Of a stretch of 44,467 nucleotides of DNA, positions 10,301-21,355 are shown piece after piece. Position 1 is the stretch's first letter; every line of letters begins with the position of its first letter. The notes beneath the pieces are model-generated. The model was given only the letters and a program-made list of their open reading frames with translations, was not told where the DNA came from and made no database searches. The DNA is from Amoebophrya sp. AT5.2 (Eukaryota > Sar > Dinophyceae > Syndiniales > Amoebophryaceae), in assembly GCA_005223375.1 (NCBI GenBank), contig RXOD01003853.1, forward strand, positions 1-44,467, written 5' to 3'. The position numbers were made by a program, and so were the translations under genes.

Positions 10301-13285
10301 GTACGCCGATTGCCCGTTTGGAAGGGATTATCTCTCGTCCTGGCCCTACTTCGATGCGTAGGCAAGAAGAAGCCGTACTGCGACTACGTACAGACGCGGC
10401 TATTGTGCCGCAACACCAGTTGATCGGACTCGGCTTCGGAGCGTATGAGGCGCCATTAGCACTCGATCCGAGCATGTCTACTTCTAGCTATGCCGCGTCC
10501 AATCACACTATTTTACCGTGCGAGGAGGTACCGGCACCGCTTCTGGCCCCGGCCATCTGTCAATCTCTATCATAGCGCTAGCAAGTAAGTTGAGCACCCG
10601 AGCACTAGTATTTACACTAATCTTTACTAGCAGTCGTTGAACCTGAAGTATCGATTGAGTGGCCGGAGGAGGATCGATTGTTCCTTCCTAGCATTGTTCG
10701 CATCCGGTCCGCCTCTTCCTTGGTGAGGCTATTTCGCAGGTTGTCGTACTGCACGCGCCAGTCTTCGCGCTCTTTCTCGACCTGAGCCTGCCGCTCCTGT
10801 TCCCACTGGCGCTTGGTTTCTGCGAGCGCGGCGTCTCCTTGAAGTCGGGTTTGCTCCAGCTCGTGCTCTTTCTGTTGCCGCACACTTTCCAGGGTTGCTC
10901 TGGCTTGCAGCCGCTCCTTGCGAAGGCTTTCCTCGAGCTGACGGACTCGCTCCGCTCCGTCATCGAGGACCCGCTGCGTGGTCAGTTTTAAATTTTGGAA
11001 CGCGCCGCAGCGCACGACCGTGGACTGTGCATCAGCGTGAAAGAGGACGAATTTTATGGAAAGCGATCAGCTAGTATACGCAGGATGAAGCGAAACTCAA
11101 ACCAAAATCGCTTGCAAGATGTACTTTTTTCTCCGCCACTTCTCCCTCTAGGTGCGCCTGTAGCTGTGCGACCTGAGACGCCATTTTGGACGTTTCTTCC
11201 ATTACGGAAATTCTGTGGCTCTCCTTGGCCTCCGCAAGCTGGACGCGGAATGTTTCTGCTTTTGTCCGCTCGAGGTCGTTTTTGTGCTGTGCTTCCAAGA
11301 AATGGCTTTCCCACTCACGCACCTGCCCGTCGCGGTGCTTCAGATGGGCCTCCAGCGTTTGAATCCGGTAGTCGAATTCGTCGCGCTGCTTCTGCAGCTC
11401 CTCTTCTTTTGCCGCTAACCGCTCCTGCTCCTCTCGCTTCGCGCGGCCCAGTTCCTCCTCCTTCATCGACGTAAGCCGGGACACGGTCTGGTCTAAACCG
11501 TACTTGGTTTCCTGGAGCTGGGCCGTCAGGGCTCGCCGTTGCTGCACCACCTCCGCGTTGGCGCTTTTCATCTGTCGAAAATGAAAAGAAAAATTTCGAG
11601 ATCAAGAAGAGAAGAAACAGCATTCGATCCGCAACCCGAAAAAAGAGTGTGTGAGTGTCCATATTTATAGATACGATGTTCATCCTCGGCTACTGAAGCA
11701 CTTTCCGATACCTCCGCGAGCTCCCTCCTAAGTTCCTGAAGCTGTTGCTGTGCCGCTTTGCCGCTCTCTTCCTGCGTGGCTAGTTGCGCTTGCCAGCTCT
11801 TTTCGACTAGCTCTCGCCCTTGCTCTGCACTGGAGCGCGCCTCGCGCTCCTCCCGAAGCAATCGCTCTAGAGCATGCTTTTCCGATTCGTGCTGTTTTTT
11901 GCAGTCCGCCAGAGCGCGCTCCAGATTGCCTGCCTTCCCGACACTGAGTGCGGTATTTTGCTTCTCCAGTTGCAGCTCGGATTTCAAGCTTTGGTTTTCC
12001 TTGCGCGCGAGTTCAAGGTCACGGGCGAGCCGATCCGCGTGCGCAGCGTTCGACCCGGCCTGAGCCATGTGCCGCTGGATGTGATTCGCCATCCACTTGG
12101 CCTCGGATAACTGGGTGTAGATATAATTCATTGGAAGTGGTGGAGCAGGATGAAATGGCATTGCGCAGTGGATGTCTGCTGCTGCCGGAGCCGGAAAGCG
12201 GTACATCTCCTATTGAAAGATAAATGAAGTGCGTGAGCAGTAGACTCGGTTTCTATTTTTTTGCAATGTGCTTAGCTATTTCACCGACGAAGTTCTTGTA
12301 GAGGACGGCTTATTCATTCTAGCCAACCTTCAATGTCCACGAAAATGTACATCCGCGTCATTCACAGGAGGCCCTCCTGGTTTCGATTTCTGCAGCGACG
12401 GTGTGGACTGAGGGTGGTTCGATCCCGCTCCCGGACCTCCGGCTCCGCTCGACAGTAGGCTACTGTCCCGCAGTGCGGCAGACGTTTGTCCCGGCCGGGT
12501 GCCCCGTCCGCCGCTGTTTTCGACCAGGTAGGCCGGGCCGCGGTAGTTGTTCGAGAGCAGTTCCGAGCTCTGTGGCGGCGACCCGGGCGCGTTGCGGACA
12601 TTGCCAGCGGGGCTGTGCGGGGTCCTTTGGGTCTGGGTCTGGGCGGGTGGGTGCGGCTGGCTCATTTGGTGTCCTCCGCCGCCGCCTGCCGCCAGCACCC
12701 CCGAGCCCTGCTGCAGCACCGCTCCGCCCGGAACCACCCCCGCCGCGTTCGTCAGGGCACCGTAACCGCCGCCGGGCGCAGCGACTCCGGGGGAGAGAAT
12801 CTTGAGCGAAATGTAGACCTGTGGATCGTGGTCCTCGGCATGCTGCCGCGGTTCAAACTGCAGGTCGCCAGTAGGATCCCCCGGCGTGTACACCGCCAGC
12901 CATTGCACGTAGGGTCCGTTGATCTGCGAGCAGTGGTCATACACGGCTCGAAGGGGGATGCTGCGCACGTACATAACGGTGTTGGTTTGCCGGTTTTGGA
13001 TTTGAAGGTGTAGGGACTCCTGCAGCAGCTGCGGCCGGGCAGCGAAAACCTGCGTTTGTTTTCCACGAAGACCAGGTCAATGTTCTTTTTCGGGGACAGG
13101 ACGACACAACGAAGTACAACAAAAGAACAACGAACAGTCCGCACTCCCACCTTGCTCTCGTGGAAGAGGTTGTCGGATGTGACCTTTTGTTGGCCAACCG
13201 CGATTGTCGACGTCAAGTTCTTGAGAATCAGCTCGGAACCGGTCAGGTTCCGGGTTCGCGTCACCGAAACCTCCAGCTGAGCCAT
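7321..13285 (-). CDS. C2 / coiled-coil / metacaspase-like fusion protein, catalytic dyad lost
   Basis: Exons as read: 13151-13285, 12351-13049, 11712-12209, 11125-11571, about 10640-10973, 10119 to about 10327, 9559-9795 and 7321-9466; about 1,560 residues. All joins keep frame with GT..AG sites except exon 5/6, which I could not resolve. The first 130 residues look like a C2 domain (LEVSVTRTRNL at the start, GPYVQWLAV and VYISLKIL later) without the usual calcium-binding Asp cluster. A Gly/Pro/Gln-rich linker follows, then roughly 800 residues of coiled coil. The last 330 residues are a caspase-fold domain: RKALIVGCDYAG (first strand), HHLFFFFAGYGA (catalytic-His strand) and VIVDAACAQF (catalytic-Cys strand). 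In metacaspases these last two read SGHG and DxCHSG. Here His is Tyr (codon 8050-8052), and the Cys position is Ala (7825-7827) with a Cys one residue later. It is therefore probably a pseudoprotease or scaffold. Confidence 0.8.
9886..9925. repeat. 15-bp direct repeat inside an intron
   Basis: ACACAGCCGCGAAAG occurs at 9886-9900 and again at 9911-9925, a period of 25 bases, within the intron between exons 6 and 7 of the metacaspase-like gene. Small local duplication. Confidence 0.8.
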
Positions 13286-14419
13286 GTTAACGGAGTCCGG
13301 GGAACGAGTCGGCACGTTTTATCTGCCTCGTCCACGACGCCGAGTATCGGTTGTAGTTGTGCCGTGTGTTGTCCAGATCCAAGTCCCGAAAGCCGACCGT
13401 GCGGGCACCGTGCGCGCTACTTACGGCTGCAACCGCGAACCACACCGCAGAAAGTCCTCCGCCCGGTCTGGTCGAGCTTCTTCAGGCAGCGATTCCCAAA
13501 CGATCCAATCCTCGTCGCATGCTCCTGCAGCGGATGGCGTTTTCGCTTTGGTGCAAAAATGAAGTCACATTTGTTCTGCAGAAGTATTGAAAAAGTATTC
13601 TGGCAGGCTACAGCAAGACGAGGCCGGCTACCTTATATTTTCGAGTTTTTGCATTTTCACTCCTCTCTCTTCCGAAAAGGCGCAATTTGTTCTCTCCACC
13701 CCCAGCCGACGTGGCCAAGCATAATGTGCCGAGTACGAGCCTTCAAAAATGAAAACATTGTTTCGTAGCTGCGCCTGGGTCGTGTGCGCCGAATCGTCGG
13801 AGGGAAAGCTGCACGAGGCACCAAAGCAGAGGCAAAGGCAATGGCCTCTTATTTGTGTGGAGACTCCAGTTGAAAAATAAATGTGTCACGCAGTCTTCCG
13901 AGTGTGACTGGTTCGTTAGGTGTATGTCGTGCGATTAATTGTGCATAGCATCCATGAATTGAAACCCGAAACCAATACGAAAAGCCGAAACCAATACGAA
14001 AAAGTTGTGACGACGTGGTTGTACTAGACTTAGAGAGACCGAGCGCGCTAACTCTGAAGGAATTGACTCCAAGAGCAACACAGGACGCGCTCGTAATATG
14101 TACAAGTGGTCTCTCTTTGTTGGTTCTTCACAACTTATACCGCGGAATATCTGCGATTGCCCCGTGCCTTCCGTTTGCTTATCCTCTTCCACACCACCTG
14201 GTAACCAGCACGGCTCAAAAATTTATAGTACGTTTTCGAGTTTTGGTGCACCTCCGTGCCCCCACGCCACGACCAGTAAAGTTCTCGCGGACCACTGGAT
14301 ATAGCAAGTACGCGGTGCGCCTTCCGCCGCCCCCTCGGAGGTGGTCCCGCTCGCTCTCTCCCTCCCCATGGATCCCTCCGTCGTCGGTCCGCCGGCCGGC
14401 GACATCGCTGCTCGCAGTT
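13286..14419. other. Intergenic stretch between CDPK and metacaspase-like genes
   Basis: No gene supported. A long plus-strand frame at 14015-14989 is the antisense of the CDPK EF-hand exon at one end and has no character of its own. The interval must hold the 5' leader of the metacaspase-like gene and the 3' region of the CDPK. It includes a short tandem repeat at 13966-14003. Confidence 0.55.
13966..14003. repeat. Two-copy 19-bp tandem repeat
   Basis: CCGAAACCAATACGAAAA occurs at 13966 and again at 13985, a period of 19 bases. It lies about 450 bases downstream of the CDPK stop codon. Confidence 0.85.
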
Positions 14420-16516
14420 TTATTTCTGCATCAGGTGAATGTATTCGTCCGCCGTGAGGCGGCCCTCGTCGTCTGTGGACACTTCGTGCCAGATGTCGAG
14501 CACGTCCTTTTCTTCGTTGTCGTGGAAGAGGTCGCGCAGGTCGCTCGGCGTCAAGTACCCATTTCGGTTGCTATCCAGCACCTGGAAGACCGCGCGCCAG
14601 TGGCTTTCGTTGTACTCGTCCCCCGACAAACAGGCGGCGAGGAATTCGGTAAAATTGACATCGTCCGATTGGTTCAGATCCACCGCGGGCCAGATGTTCG
14701 ACGAGAAGTCATCGGGAATTTTCACCTCCTCGGCGTGCAGCTTCAGCGACTCGCGCCGAATGCCAGCGCAAAACTCGTCCAGAGAGAGGGCGCCGCTGCC
14801 GTCGATGTCGAGCTGCCGGAAGGTGAGACGGTACTTCTCACTGGTGTCCGCAGAAGTCCCAATCATGTGGGCCAGGACAATCAACGAGGCTCGCTTCAGC
14901 ACACCCAGCTCGGAGAATCGCCGCATCCGGGAAAGGATCTCCGACATGGAAACAACTGTTCGTTGTTTCGTTTCGATAGGCTCGACTGACGCAACGAGGA
15001 ATGATCGTCATTTTGTATATCCGGTTTCCCGTGGTCGTGCATTTCGTCTGTTGTTGAGATTGAACTGTGAAGAAGCAAAATAAGTACGTACTTTTGCTCA
15101 ACCGGTCCTGGTCCGCTTCGCCCCCGTTTTCGGCGTCCCCCATGTAGGTTTTCATCACAAACGGATGGGCAAGCGCGTGTTTTGCCGATATCCTCCTCGC
15201 CGGATCGAACGCCAGCGTGCTTTTCAAAAAGTCTTGCGCGTCTCGGGACAGTATTTTCCGCTTGTCCTGTAGTTTTCGCTTCACGTAGGTTGGGTGCTGG
15301 ATCTCCTGTGTGGCCTTCTGGTCGTCGGTGAGGGTAAAAAGCGGCTCCCCGGTCAGCATAATGTAGCAAATCGCGCCGAGCGGCCACACGTCGCACTTCC
15401 GATTGTAGGGCTCTCCGCGCAGTATCTCAGGAGCCATATACGCGAGCGTGCCCTCCACGCCCGTAATTTTGTGCTGCCCCCGCTTCGATAGCCCTAGGTC
15501 AATCATGCGAAGATCGGGTGTTGAATTTTCGGCGTCCTGCGAAGTCGTTTCAAAAAAGTATGAACACGGTGCGACTTTTGATTTTCCAGTATGTATCCGA
15601 AGATGTGAAACAATTTCCCAGCGGCAGCCTGAAGGAAGAAGCAAATGCTTAGAAGAGAAGCTATGTATGTTGAATTTGAAATATTAAGCAGTACTACCTT
15701 ATTCGCGAACATGAAGTTTTCTGGTTTGATGTCTCGGTGGATGATGTTTGAGGAGTGGCAGCAAAACACCGCTTTCAGCATGTGGCGCATGAGGACGGCT
15801 GCTTCGTACTCGGAGAAACGGGCAGGGGGTTTCCTGTCTTCGTTTGTGAAGACGTTCATCATGTGCTCGAATAAATCAGGTCCCCGGAGGTACTCCAGAA
15901 TCAGGTAGACGTACTCGTCCTCGACGAAATATTCGTACAGCTTGCAGATGTGCGGATGGTCCAGGTCCATCATGGCTTTCACCTGTTTTGGCCGGTGGGT
16001 TGCAGGTGAAAGCCATGCTGGACGTGACTGCAATCGCTCGCAGACCGATGGTCACCCGGCGGAGGGGACCCATGATAAAGAAAGAACGGGTACCTCGTTT
16101 TCCAGCATTTCCCAATTGTTCTTCAGTGTGCTTTTGTGTATTCTCTTCGCCGCCCGCAGCTGCCCCGTCAACGTATGGGTCACCAAAAACACGTTTGCAA
16201 ATCCGCCGGAACCCAACTCAGACGAAAAGGTGTACTGTTCGATCAGCCGCGTGCTGTGCTTGCGGATAAACTCCTTGCGGTCGAGATGCGCGGCGACTTT
16301 GGCTACCTTCGAATCCTTGCGCTCGAAATCCGCCAGACCGCCGCCGCCACTGCTACTCCCGGACGTCGACATGCATCTTGCGCTCGAGGTCCGCGGCAAA
16401 CTACGTCGAGAAAGGCCACTCGTGCTGCAACTACTGCCGCCGTACTGGAAGCAGCCTCGAAGCCCGGAGGTGCGCGACCCTACTGAGCGGAAAAAGCTGG
16501 CGGCAGACCCGGACAT
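14420..16516 (-). CDS. Calcium-dependent protein kinase (CDPK)
   Basis: Four exons (16094-16516, 15698-15982, 15092-15536, 14420-14955) join in frame to 562 residues. A Ser/Gly-rich N-terminus of about 90 residues has no MG myristoylation start. The Ser/Thr kinase domain (about 95-355) shows the Gly loop GSGGFANV, the ATP-binding Lys in AAKRI, the catalytic loop HRDIKPENF and YMAPE. The metal-binding motif is DLG instead of DFG, and the gatekeeper is Leu (LILEY). After the junction helix (KRASLIVLAH) come four EF-hands. Hand 1 (DIDGSGALSLDEF) and hand 3 (DSNRNGYLTPSDL) are canonical. Hand 2 (DLNQSDDVNFTEF) is usable though atypical. Hand 4 (STDDEGRLTADEY) has Ser at position 1 and may not bind calcium. 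Family knowledge: calcium releases the junction from the kinase and activates it; in alveolates such kinases control motility, egress and cell cycle. The substrate here is unknown. Confidence 0.95.
15965..16023. repeat. Inverted repeat spanning the 3' splice site of CDPK intron 1
   Basis: Bases 15965-15985 (start of CDPK exon 2 plus its AG acceptor) are repeated in inverted orientation at 16003-16023 inside the intron, 20 of 21 bases matching, with a 17-base loop. In the pre-mRNA this would make a strong hairpin that buries the acceptor site. Confidence 0.9.
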
Positions 16517-17873
16517 GTTCTGTCTTAGAAGGGTGTGGCTCCACTGCAGCTCGTGGAATTTAGTGGGTCAAAGATTGATATCTTCTATGACTATGACATA
16601 AAGGACGTTTGTTCGCCTGTGTGGCCCCTGGCCCCAACGGGATACTTTCGGGAAACAAATCGAACTATCCTATCGCATCTTCATAGTCGTCAATAGTATT
16701 CACCGCTCTTCTAAACTACCTGACCTTCTACCATACTTCAGTTTTCGTTGTGTGTGTGCGGTTTATTCAAATTTGTATATCCCTCGACACCGCACCGCCC
16801 ATGTCGCTCTCTTCTGTGGCTCGCAGTCAAGAATGACCGAAGATTCTTTGTATCTCTCACTCTCGCCATGTCCAGTTAAAAAATACCGCACGACGCGCCG
16901 GCGACCATATTGCAGGCGAAGGAACGGCGATACTTGTGCGCATGCACGAACAACACGCGTTTGATGTTCTTGTGTTTTCTCTGTGCGTTTTTCCGTCGGC
17001 TAGAGCTACTTGTCATGCGACCTTTCTACTGCGCAGCACACCGAAAACTGCAACGAGAAAGCGAGCGGAAGCTCCAGGAGCGATGCATCATACGAGGAGC
17101 ATCAAAGCAGGCTACATTAATGTGCATCTTCAAACCGTCGAGTCTACACCTACAGACATGCAAACCTGGTCGCTGCCGACATACAGCTCTCGCTTACTTA
17201 CGACCATGAGGATTTCGGTTTCGCTTTCGAATGGGTGTCTGAACATCCTCTGAGCTCTGTCGCGCCGGACAGGGAATATCTCCTTATCGTGGTGTTAGCC
17301 GCGTTCAACGTGGTGATTTTGTCATCAGATTCACCAGGTGGACCGGTTTTCACGGAAAGAGGACAGTCGTGCCCGCACCAGTAGCTCTTCCTCATGCTTG
17401 CTGAGCGCTACAGTTTTTTGTTTTTGTCGATGGATGTGCCTTTTTTGTTCTCCGAGGTCGCTAAGTCTGCGTCTTCCTCTTCTCTATCTCTTCGACCTTC
17501 GTTTTTCAGCTAATAACAGTAAGCGTAAGTACACTTCCAATGAATTGTCATTGTCTCCGTCTCGGAAATACAAATATATGAATTACCATATTAGTACTAC
17601 ATTGATTTTGGTAAATCAGAATCGCAGCGCCAGCGGCTCTGCACAGCCGTAAGGGGTGGCCCACTGGGAAGGCCGAAGGAATCATCTTTAGCTTTAACTT
17701 ATCGAGGTTTATAACAATGAAACACTAACATTAAGTAGCAACAGCAACTAACACAGACCCACACGGCGCCACGAGTCAGTCTTGTGCCCGTGTAAAGAGC
17801 ATGGCACCCGATACCAGACAAATAATGGGTCGCTCGTGCGAAACTCGAGACGGAACAGATTCTTTTTTGTTCA
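16517..17873. other. Intergenic stretch upstream of CDPK
   Basis: No coding signal supported; open frames are short and dissimilar to known families. It should contain the CDPK promoter and 5' leader and the 3' region of the RING gene. No promoter motif could be identified with confidence. Confidence 0.5.
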
Positions 17874-19130
17874 TCAGTAGTCGTCCGCTGCTGGGCACCA
17901 GTGAATTCTTTGGAAAGAATTCACGGACGATCGACAAATCCCGCACCTCCCCGCGCCTGCACCGGTTTGCGTAGCCCCCGCGCAGCCCCTGCAGGCATAC
18001 GCATGGCCGCAGGGCAGGGCGACCGTCTCCACGGATTCGGCGAAGCAAAGGGCGCACAGAGGTTCAGACAGCTCCGCCTTTTCTTTTTCTTGAGCGGACT
18101 TGCACAATTTTCGATGCATTTCCGTCCGCTCTTGCGCCATCGCTGCTCGCTCCTTCTCCAATGCTGCTCGCTCCTTCTCCAATTCTGCGCGCTGCTTTTC
18201 GTTCTCCAGCTTCGTCGCAGCGATGGTTGCCGGGCCCTCGAAAACCGCAGACAGTTGCGCCGCGAGATTCTCGAGCATACTCATAGAACCTTCGCAGCTA
18301 CCAGCGTCTTGTTGAGGAGGGGAAGGATCAGCTGATACAGCCAGGCTCACCTCAGAAAATTGGTTTTCCGCTTTCGGGGGAGGAGTTGCCGATGAGCTGG
18401 ATGAGCTGCATGCAGAGTCAGTTACAGTGGTCGGCGACTCGGGTGCTGCGGTCGATATCGAGATGGAGCTTTCTTTGCTCGAGGTCCTCTCGTCGTGGTC
18501 GCCCTGGAGCTCGAGGCCGCGGCTTGGGTTCAGCACTTCTTCGCGCCGTGTTTCTGCGACCCCGATATACGCTTGTAGTGCATACCTCTGCTGGGAAGCA
18601 ATTTGTTCAGTGCCCTTCCCATTTTTCTCCCTGCGCAGTTTGAGACGGCGAAACCCGGTGGCCAGCAGCGCACAAGAGGTGTCTTCGTCAGAGCGCTCGC
18701 GCGGTTTCGCCGATGACGGCGGCGACGCGGCCGACGACGACAAGTCCACGGAACTAGAGCTGGAGGAGTACCGCTGCCTGTCGTCCTGGTCGTGCGGTTG
18801 ATGCCGCGGAGAGGGAGACATGCTGCGACTCGCTCCAATGCCAATGGTAGTGGTCTGTGGCTCAACATCTTGCAGTTCACCTGAGGCGGAAGGAGACAGC
18901 ATGGGCGATTGAGGGGACAGCATGGGCGATTGTGCACCAAGAAGTGGTCCTGCTGGTGCCGCAGCCTTCGGTCGACAGGTCAGCGTGTCGTGTGCATCTA
19001 CGGCGGCAGCTTTGGGATGCGGGCGCGCGTATCCGTCAAGCCTCGACAGCGGATGCGGAGCGTTAGAGTTAGAAGACGAGTTTGCTGACGCTTCTGCTTG
19101 GTTTGCAGCGGACGTGGCTCGTGCTTGCAT
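17874..19130 (-). CDS. RING-finger protein, probable E3 ubiquitin ligase
   Basis: Single exon of 418 residues from ATG 19130. The N-terminal 280 residues are Ser/Thr/Pro-rich, probably disordered, and contain a short MLSPQSP duplication. A short charged helix follows (about 315-350, with two ELEKERAA-type units). A C-terminal RING of C3HC4 type is complete: Cys359, Cys362, Cys374, His376, Cys380, Cys383, Cys396, Cys399, spacing C-x2-C-x11-C-x-H-x3-C-x2-C-x12-C-x2-C. Terminal RINGs of this kind usually recruit E2 enzymes; the substrate region would be the long N-terminus. A CACAG directly before the ATG could be a cis or trans splice acceptor, so an upstream exon is possible. Confidence 0.8.
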   Translation of the reverse strand: MQARATSAANQAEASANSSSNSNAPHPLSRLDGYARPHPKAAAVDAHDTLTCRPKAAAPAGPLLGAQSPMLSPQSPMLSPSASGELQDVEPQTTTIGIGASRSMSPSPRHQPHDQDDRQRYSSSSSSVDLSSSAASPPSSAKPRERSDEDTSCALLATGFRRLKLRREKNGKGTEQIASQQRYALQAYIGVAETRREEVLNPSRGLELQGDHDERTSSKESSISISTAAPESPTTVTDSACSSSSSSATPPPKAENQFSEVSLAVSADPSPPQQDAGSCEGSMSMLENLAAQLSAVFEGPATIAATKLENEKQRAELEKERAALEKERAAMAQERTEMHRKLCKSAQEKEKAELSEPLCALCFAESVETVALPCGHAYACRGCAGATQTGAGAGRCGICRSSVNSFQRIHWCPAADDY

Positions 19131-19908
19131 CTGTGGCTGACGGTGATGATCGGCGTCGGCTAAAACATCGACGACGGCCCTGTTAATATTCGCGAAGATG
19201 TATAGTTGCGTTGCAGAACAAGAACATCACGTCGTACCATAGGCGATGCAAGCTGTATTTCACTGGCTCCATTATTGTCGTGCTGTTACATTATAATTGT
19301 TGATCGTAACAGGCTACTGTTGAGCATGAGCGTGCGAAGTAACGGGCTAGGGATTGGCATCAATCGTCGCACCATGCAGCAGGAGGAAGAGCAAAAAAAC
19401 AGATGAACTCCCCTAGAAATTGACTGCGAGGCGAGAAGCCAGCAGCCGGAAGGGCACCACGCTGGAGAGACCTATAATGGCTTATCTTTAGAGGAAGACC
19501 GATGGCCCAGCGTGACAGCAAAGGCCATAGAATGATAAATTCCCAACGCCAACGGCAAAGTCGACTAGTGCAGGGTGTATGTTTTCTGGGCATGTACGTG
19601 ACATTGCCGTGTGCTGTCATAACTATAAACTGTGCGAACGTGTTCTGGAAGCAGGCTGAAGGCGGTTCTCGGAAGTAAGCCTAAGCCACATGGCGAGGCA
19701 TGGTCTCTACAGCTAGTCTCTACCTCCAGTCGCGCACAAAGATCAACGACCCTGGTTCTGGTACCAGCACCAGCGCTAGTGGTGCCGAGGTCAGAGCTAC
19801 CCAAAACAAGTACAAGAACAAGAGCAACACCACATCAGGGAAAATAGAATCATTTAGAAATCAATCAATGTATGGACGTCAAAGCCAGAGAACGCATTGA
19901 TTCGCGCA
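19131..19908. other. Intergenic stretch
   Basis: Nothing recognised. Short open frames only. It lies between the RING gene start and the stop of the membrane-anchored coiled-coil gene. Confidence 0.5.
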
Positions 19909-20820
19909 TCAAGAAAATATCTGCGAGTTTTGCGAATACTTTTCCGCGTCTAGCAATTGCCCGCGGACTTTCTGGAGCTCGCCCTTTTGCTCCTTAACGT
20001 CCGTTTCGCGGCGCTGGAGCAGGAGGCGAGCCTGCTCCAATTCTCCCTCCAAGCTGCGACAGAATTGCGCGGCCGCTTCCTGCGCCATCCGCTGCCTTTC
20101 GCCAGTGCGGCGCTGCCCCTCTTGAATCCACTCAGACTTGCGCCGCTCCCGGGTAGTGGCCGCTTCCGCCTCTTCCAACCGTCGCTCTACTGCCTCCTTC
20201 TCCTCCTGGCACCTGACCCTGGCTTCCGCTTGTTGCCGCGCCCTCTCCAGCGTCTCTCTCTGCTTCTTCTCCAAATCGACGAGCCGTTTCGCCGCGGCCG
20301 CCAGCTCTTCCTGCAGATGGCGATTCCGCTCGCCCTCGCTGGCGGTCTTCCGCTGGAGCTCGTCCCCAAGACGTTCCACTTCCTGTGCGATGTCAATGCC
20401 CTCGAAGAGGCGACAGATGAACTCGAACGCGGCGAAGTAGCAAACAACAGCCATCACCATGAGCACGGAGGCTACTGTCGCTACTAGAGCGTCATCTGAA
20501 CTGCTGCTCTTCTCGATCTCGACGCTGGAGTTGCGCGACTTGTTATGGACTTTGCTCTCCGTCACTCCCATGATCATTTTGTCTTCTGCTGGACGCGCCG
20601 CAGCTGCTGGGCGCGCCGCAGAAGATGATGAGAAAGATGAGGAGGATGACGGCGGGGAGGGCTGCGTGCTGGCTGTGTTCGTCCTGATAATCCACAACCA
20701 CGACCACGTCCACATCCAATGGCAATGAACCGCGCTAGCAAGTAGCGCTAGGCAAACCATGACCAGCAGGTGCCAGCGCCTAACAAGCACCGGGATGTTG
20801 AATCGGATGGACATCAGCAT
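19909..20820 (-). CDS. Membrane-anchored coiled-coil protein, unknown function
   Basis: About 303 residues from the first in-frame ATG at 20820; ATG 20814 is equally possible. The frame is open further upstream and an AG at about 20850 could be an acceptor. Two hydrophobic helices are visible: one near the N-terminus (HLLVMVCLALLASAV, then a Trp-rich patch WMWTWSWLWII) and one near residues 110-128 (ATVASVLMVMAVVCYFAAF). Between them lies a Ser/Pro/Ala-rich linker. The last 160 residues are a Glu/Arg/Gln-rich coiled coil. The layout suggests a protein tethering a coiled-coil rod to a membrane. No family recognised. The coiled coil runs nearly to the stop, so a further 3' exon cannot be excluded. 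Confidence 0.6.
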   Translation of the reverse strand: MLMSIRFNIPVLVRRWHLLVMVCLALLASAVHCHWMWTWSWLWIIRTNTASTQPSPPSSSSSFSSSSAARPAAAARPAEDKMIMGVTESKVHNKSRNSSVEIEKSSSSDDALVATVASVLMVMAVVCYFAAFEFICRLFEGIDIAQEVERLGDELQRKTASEGERNRHLQEELAAAAKRLVDLEKKQRETLERARQQAEARVRCQEEKEAVERRLEEAEAATTRERRKSEWIQEGQRRTGERQRMAQEAAAQFCRSLEGELEQARLLLQRRETDVKEQKGELQKVRGQLLDAEKYSQNSQIFS

Positions 20821-20954
20821 CAAGATCAACAGACACAACTACGTGTGCGTGATCGTATCTATTTGCCTTTGCGCAATTCAACTACTTACTTACAATCCTT
20901 CGTCACTCGCTACCTGGGGCTAACGCTATCTAGTTCACCTTCGAAAAAAACACT

Positions 20955-21355
20955 AGTAAAGGATGCGCAACAAGTCCGATTGCTTGGTACGTTACTTCGC
21001 CCCGACTGGTAGAAGAGCGGCGGCTGCGGTACTACGGGCACGTAGTGCGGTACCCGCAAGACCGGTGGGTGCGGAAAATTCTAGGGATCAGCGGAAACGG
21101 CGCGGCCAGGGGGCGGGGAGCGCTAAAAACGTGGCGAACTCAAGTAGAGCACGATCTGCAGAGGAGGGGAGGAGAGCGAAAAGATGCGGAGGAACGGGGG
21201 AAGTGGCGAGAAGTGGTGAAAAGGGAACCACAGGAAGTACAGGCGCGGCCTAGAGCCGCCATGCCTCTGACAATACAGCAACATCAGCGCAACATTGGAA
21301 GAAGACGGGAAATCTAAGGCGTCTACCGCCGCAAGATTAAAATCATCATCATTTC
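20955..21355 (+). mobile_element. LINE (non-LTR retrotransposon) 3' remnant
   Basis: The plus strand encodes about 100 residues typical of the C-terminal end of LINE ORF2 proteins: ERRLRYYGHVVRYPQDRW, then WRTQVEHDL, then AEERGKWREVV, ending at TAA 21315-21317. The pattern (RRLR-x-x-GHV-x-R, about 30 residues, W-x3-V-x2-DL, then a KWR box) is characteristic of the region after the reverse transcriptase. The remnant ends with ATCATCATCATTT at 21342-21354, the kind of short-repeat tail left by target-primed insertion. No reverse transcriptase or endonuclease is present upstream, so it is a 5'-truncated dead copy. It is the only coding-derived sequence I support on the plus strand. Confidence 0.75.

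Noticed and set aside
12410..12432. T-arm-like GGTTCGATCCC
   Set aside because: Lies inside coding exon 2 of the metacaspase-like gene and no tRNA arms surround it.
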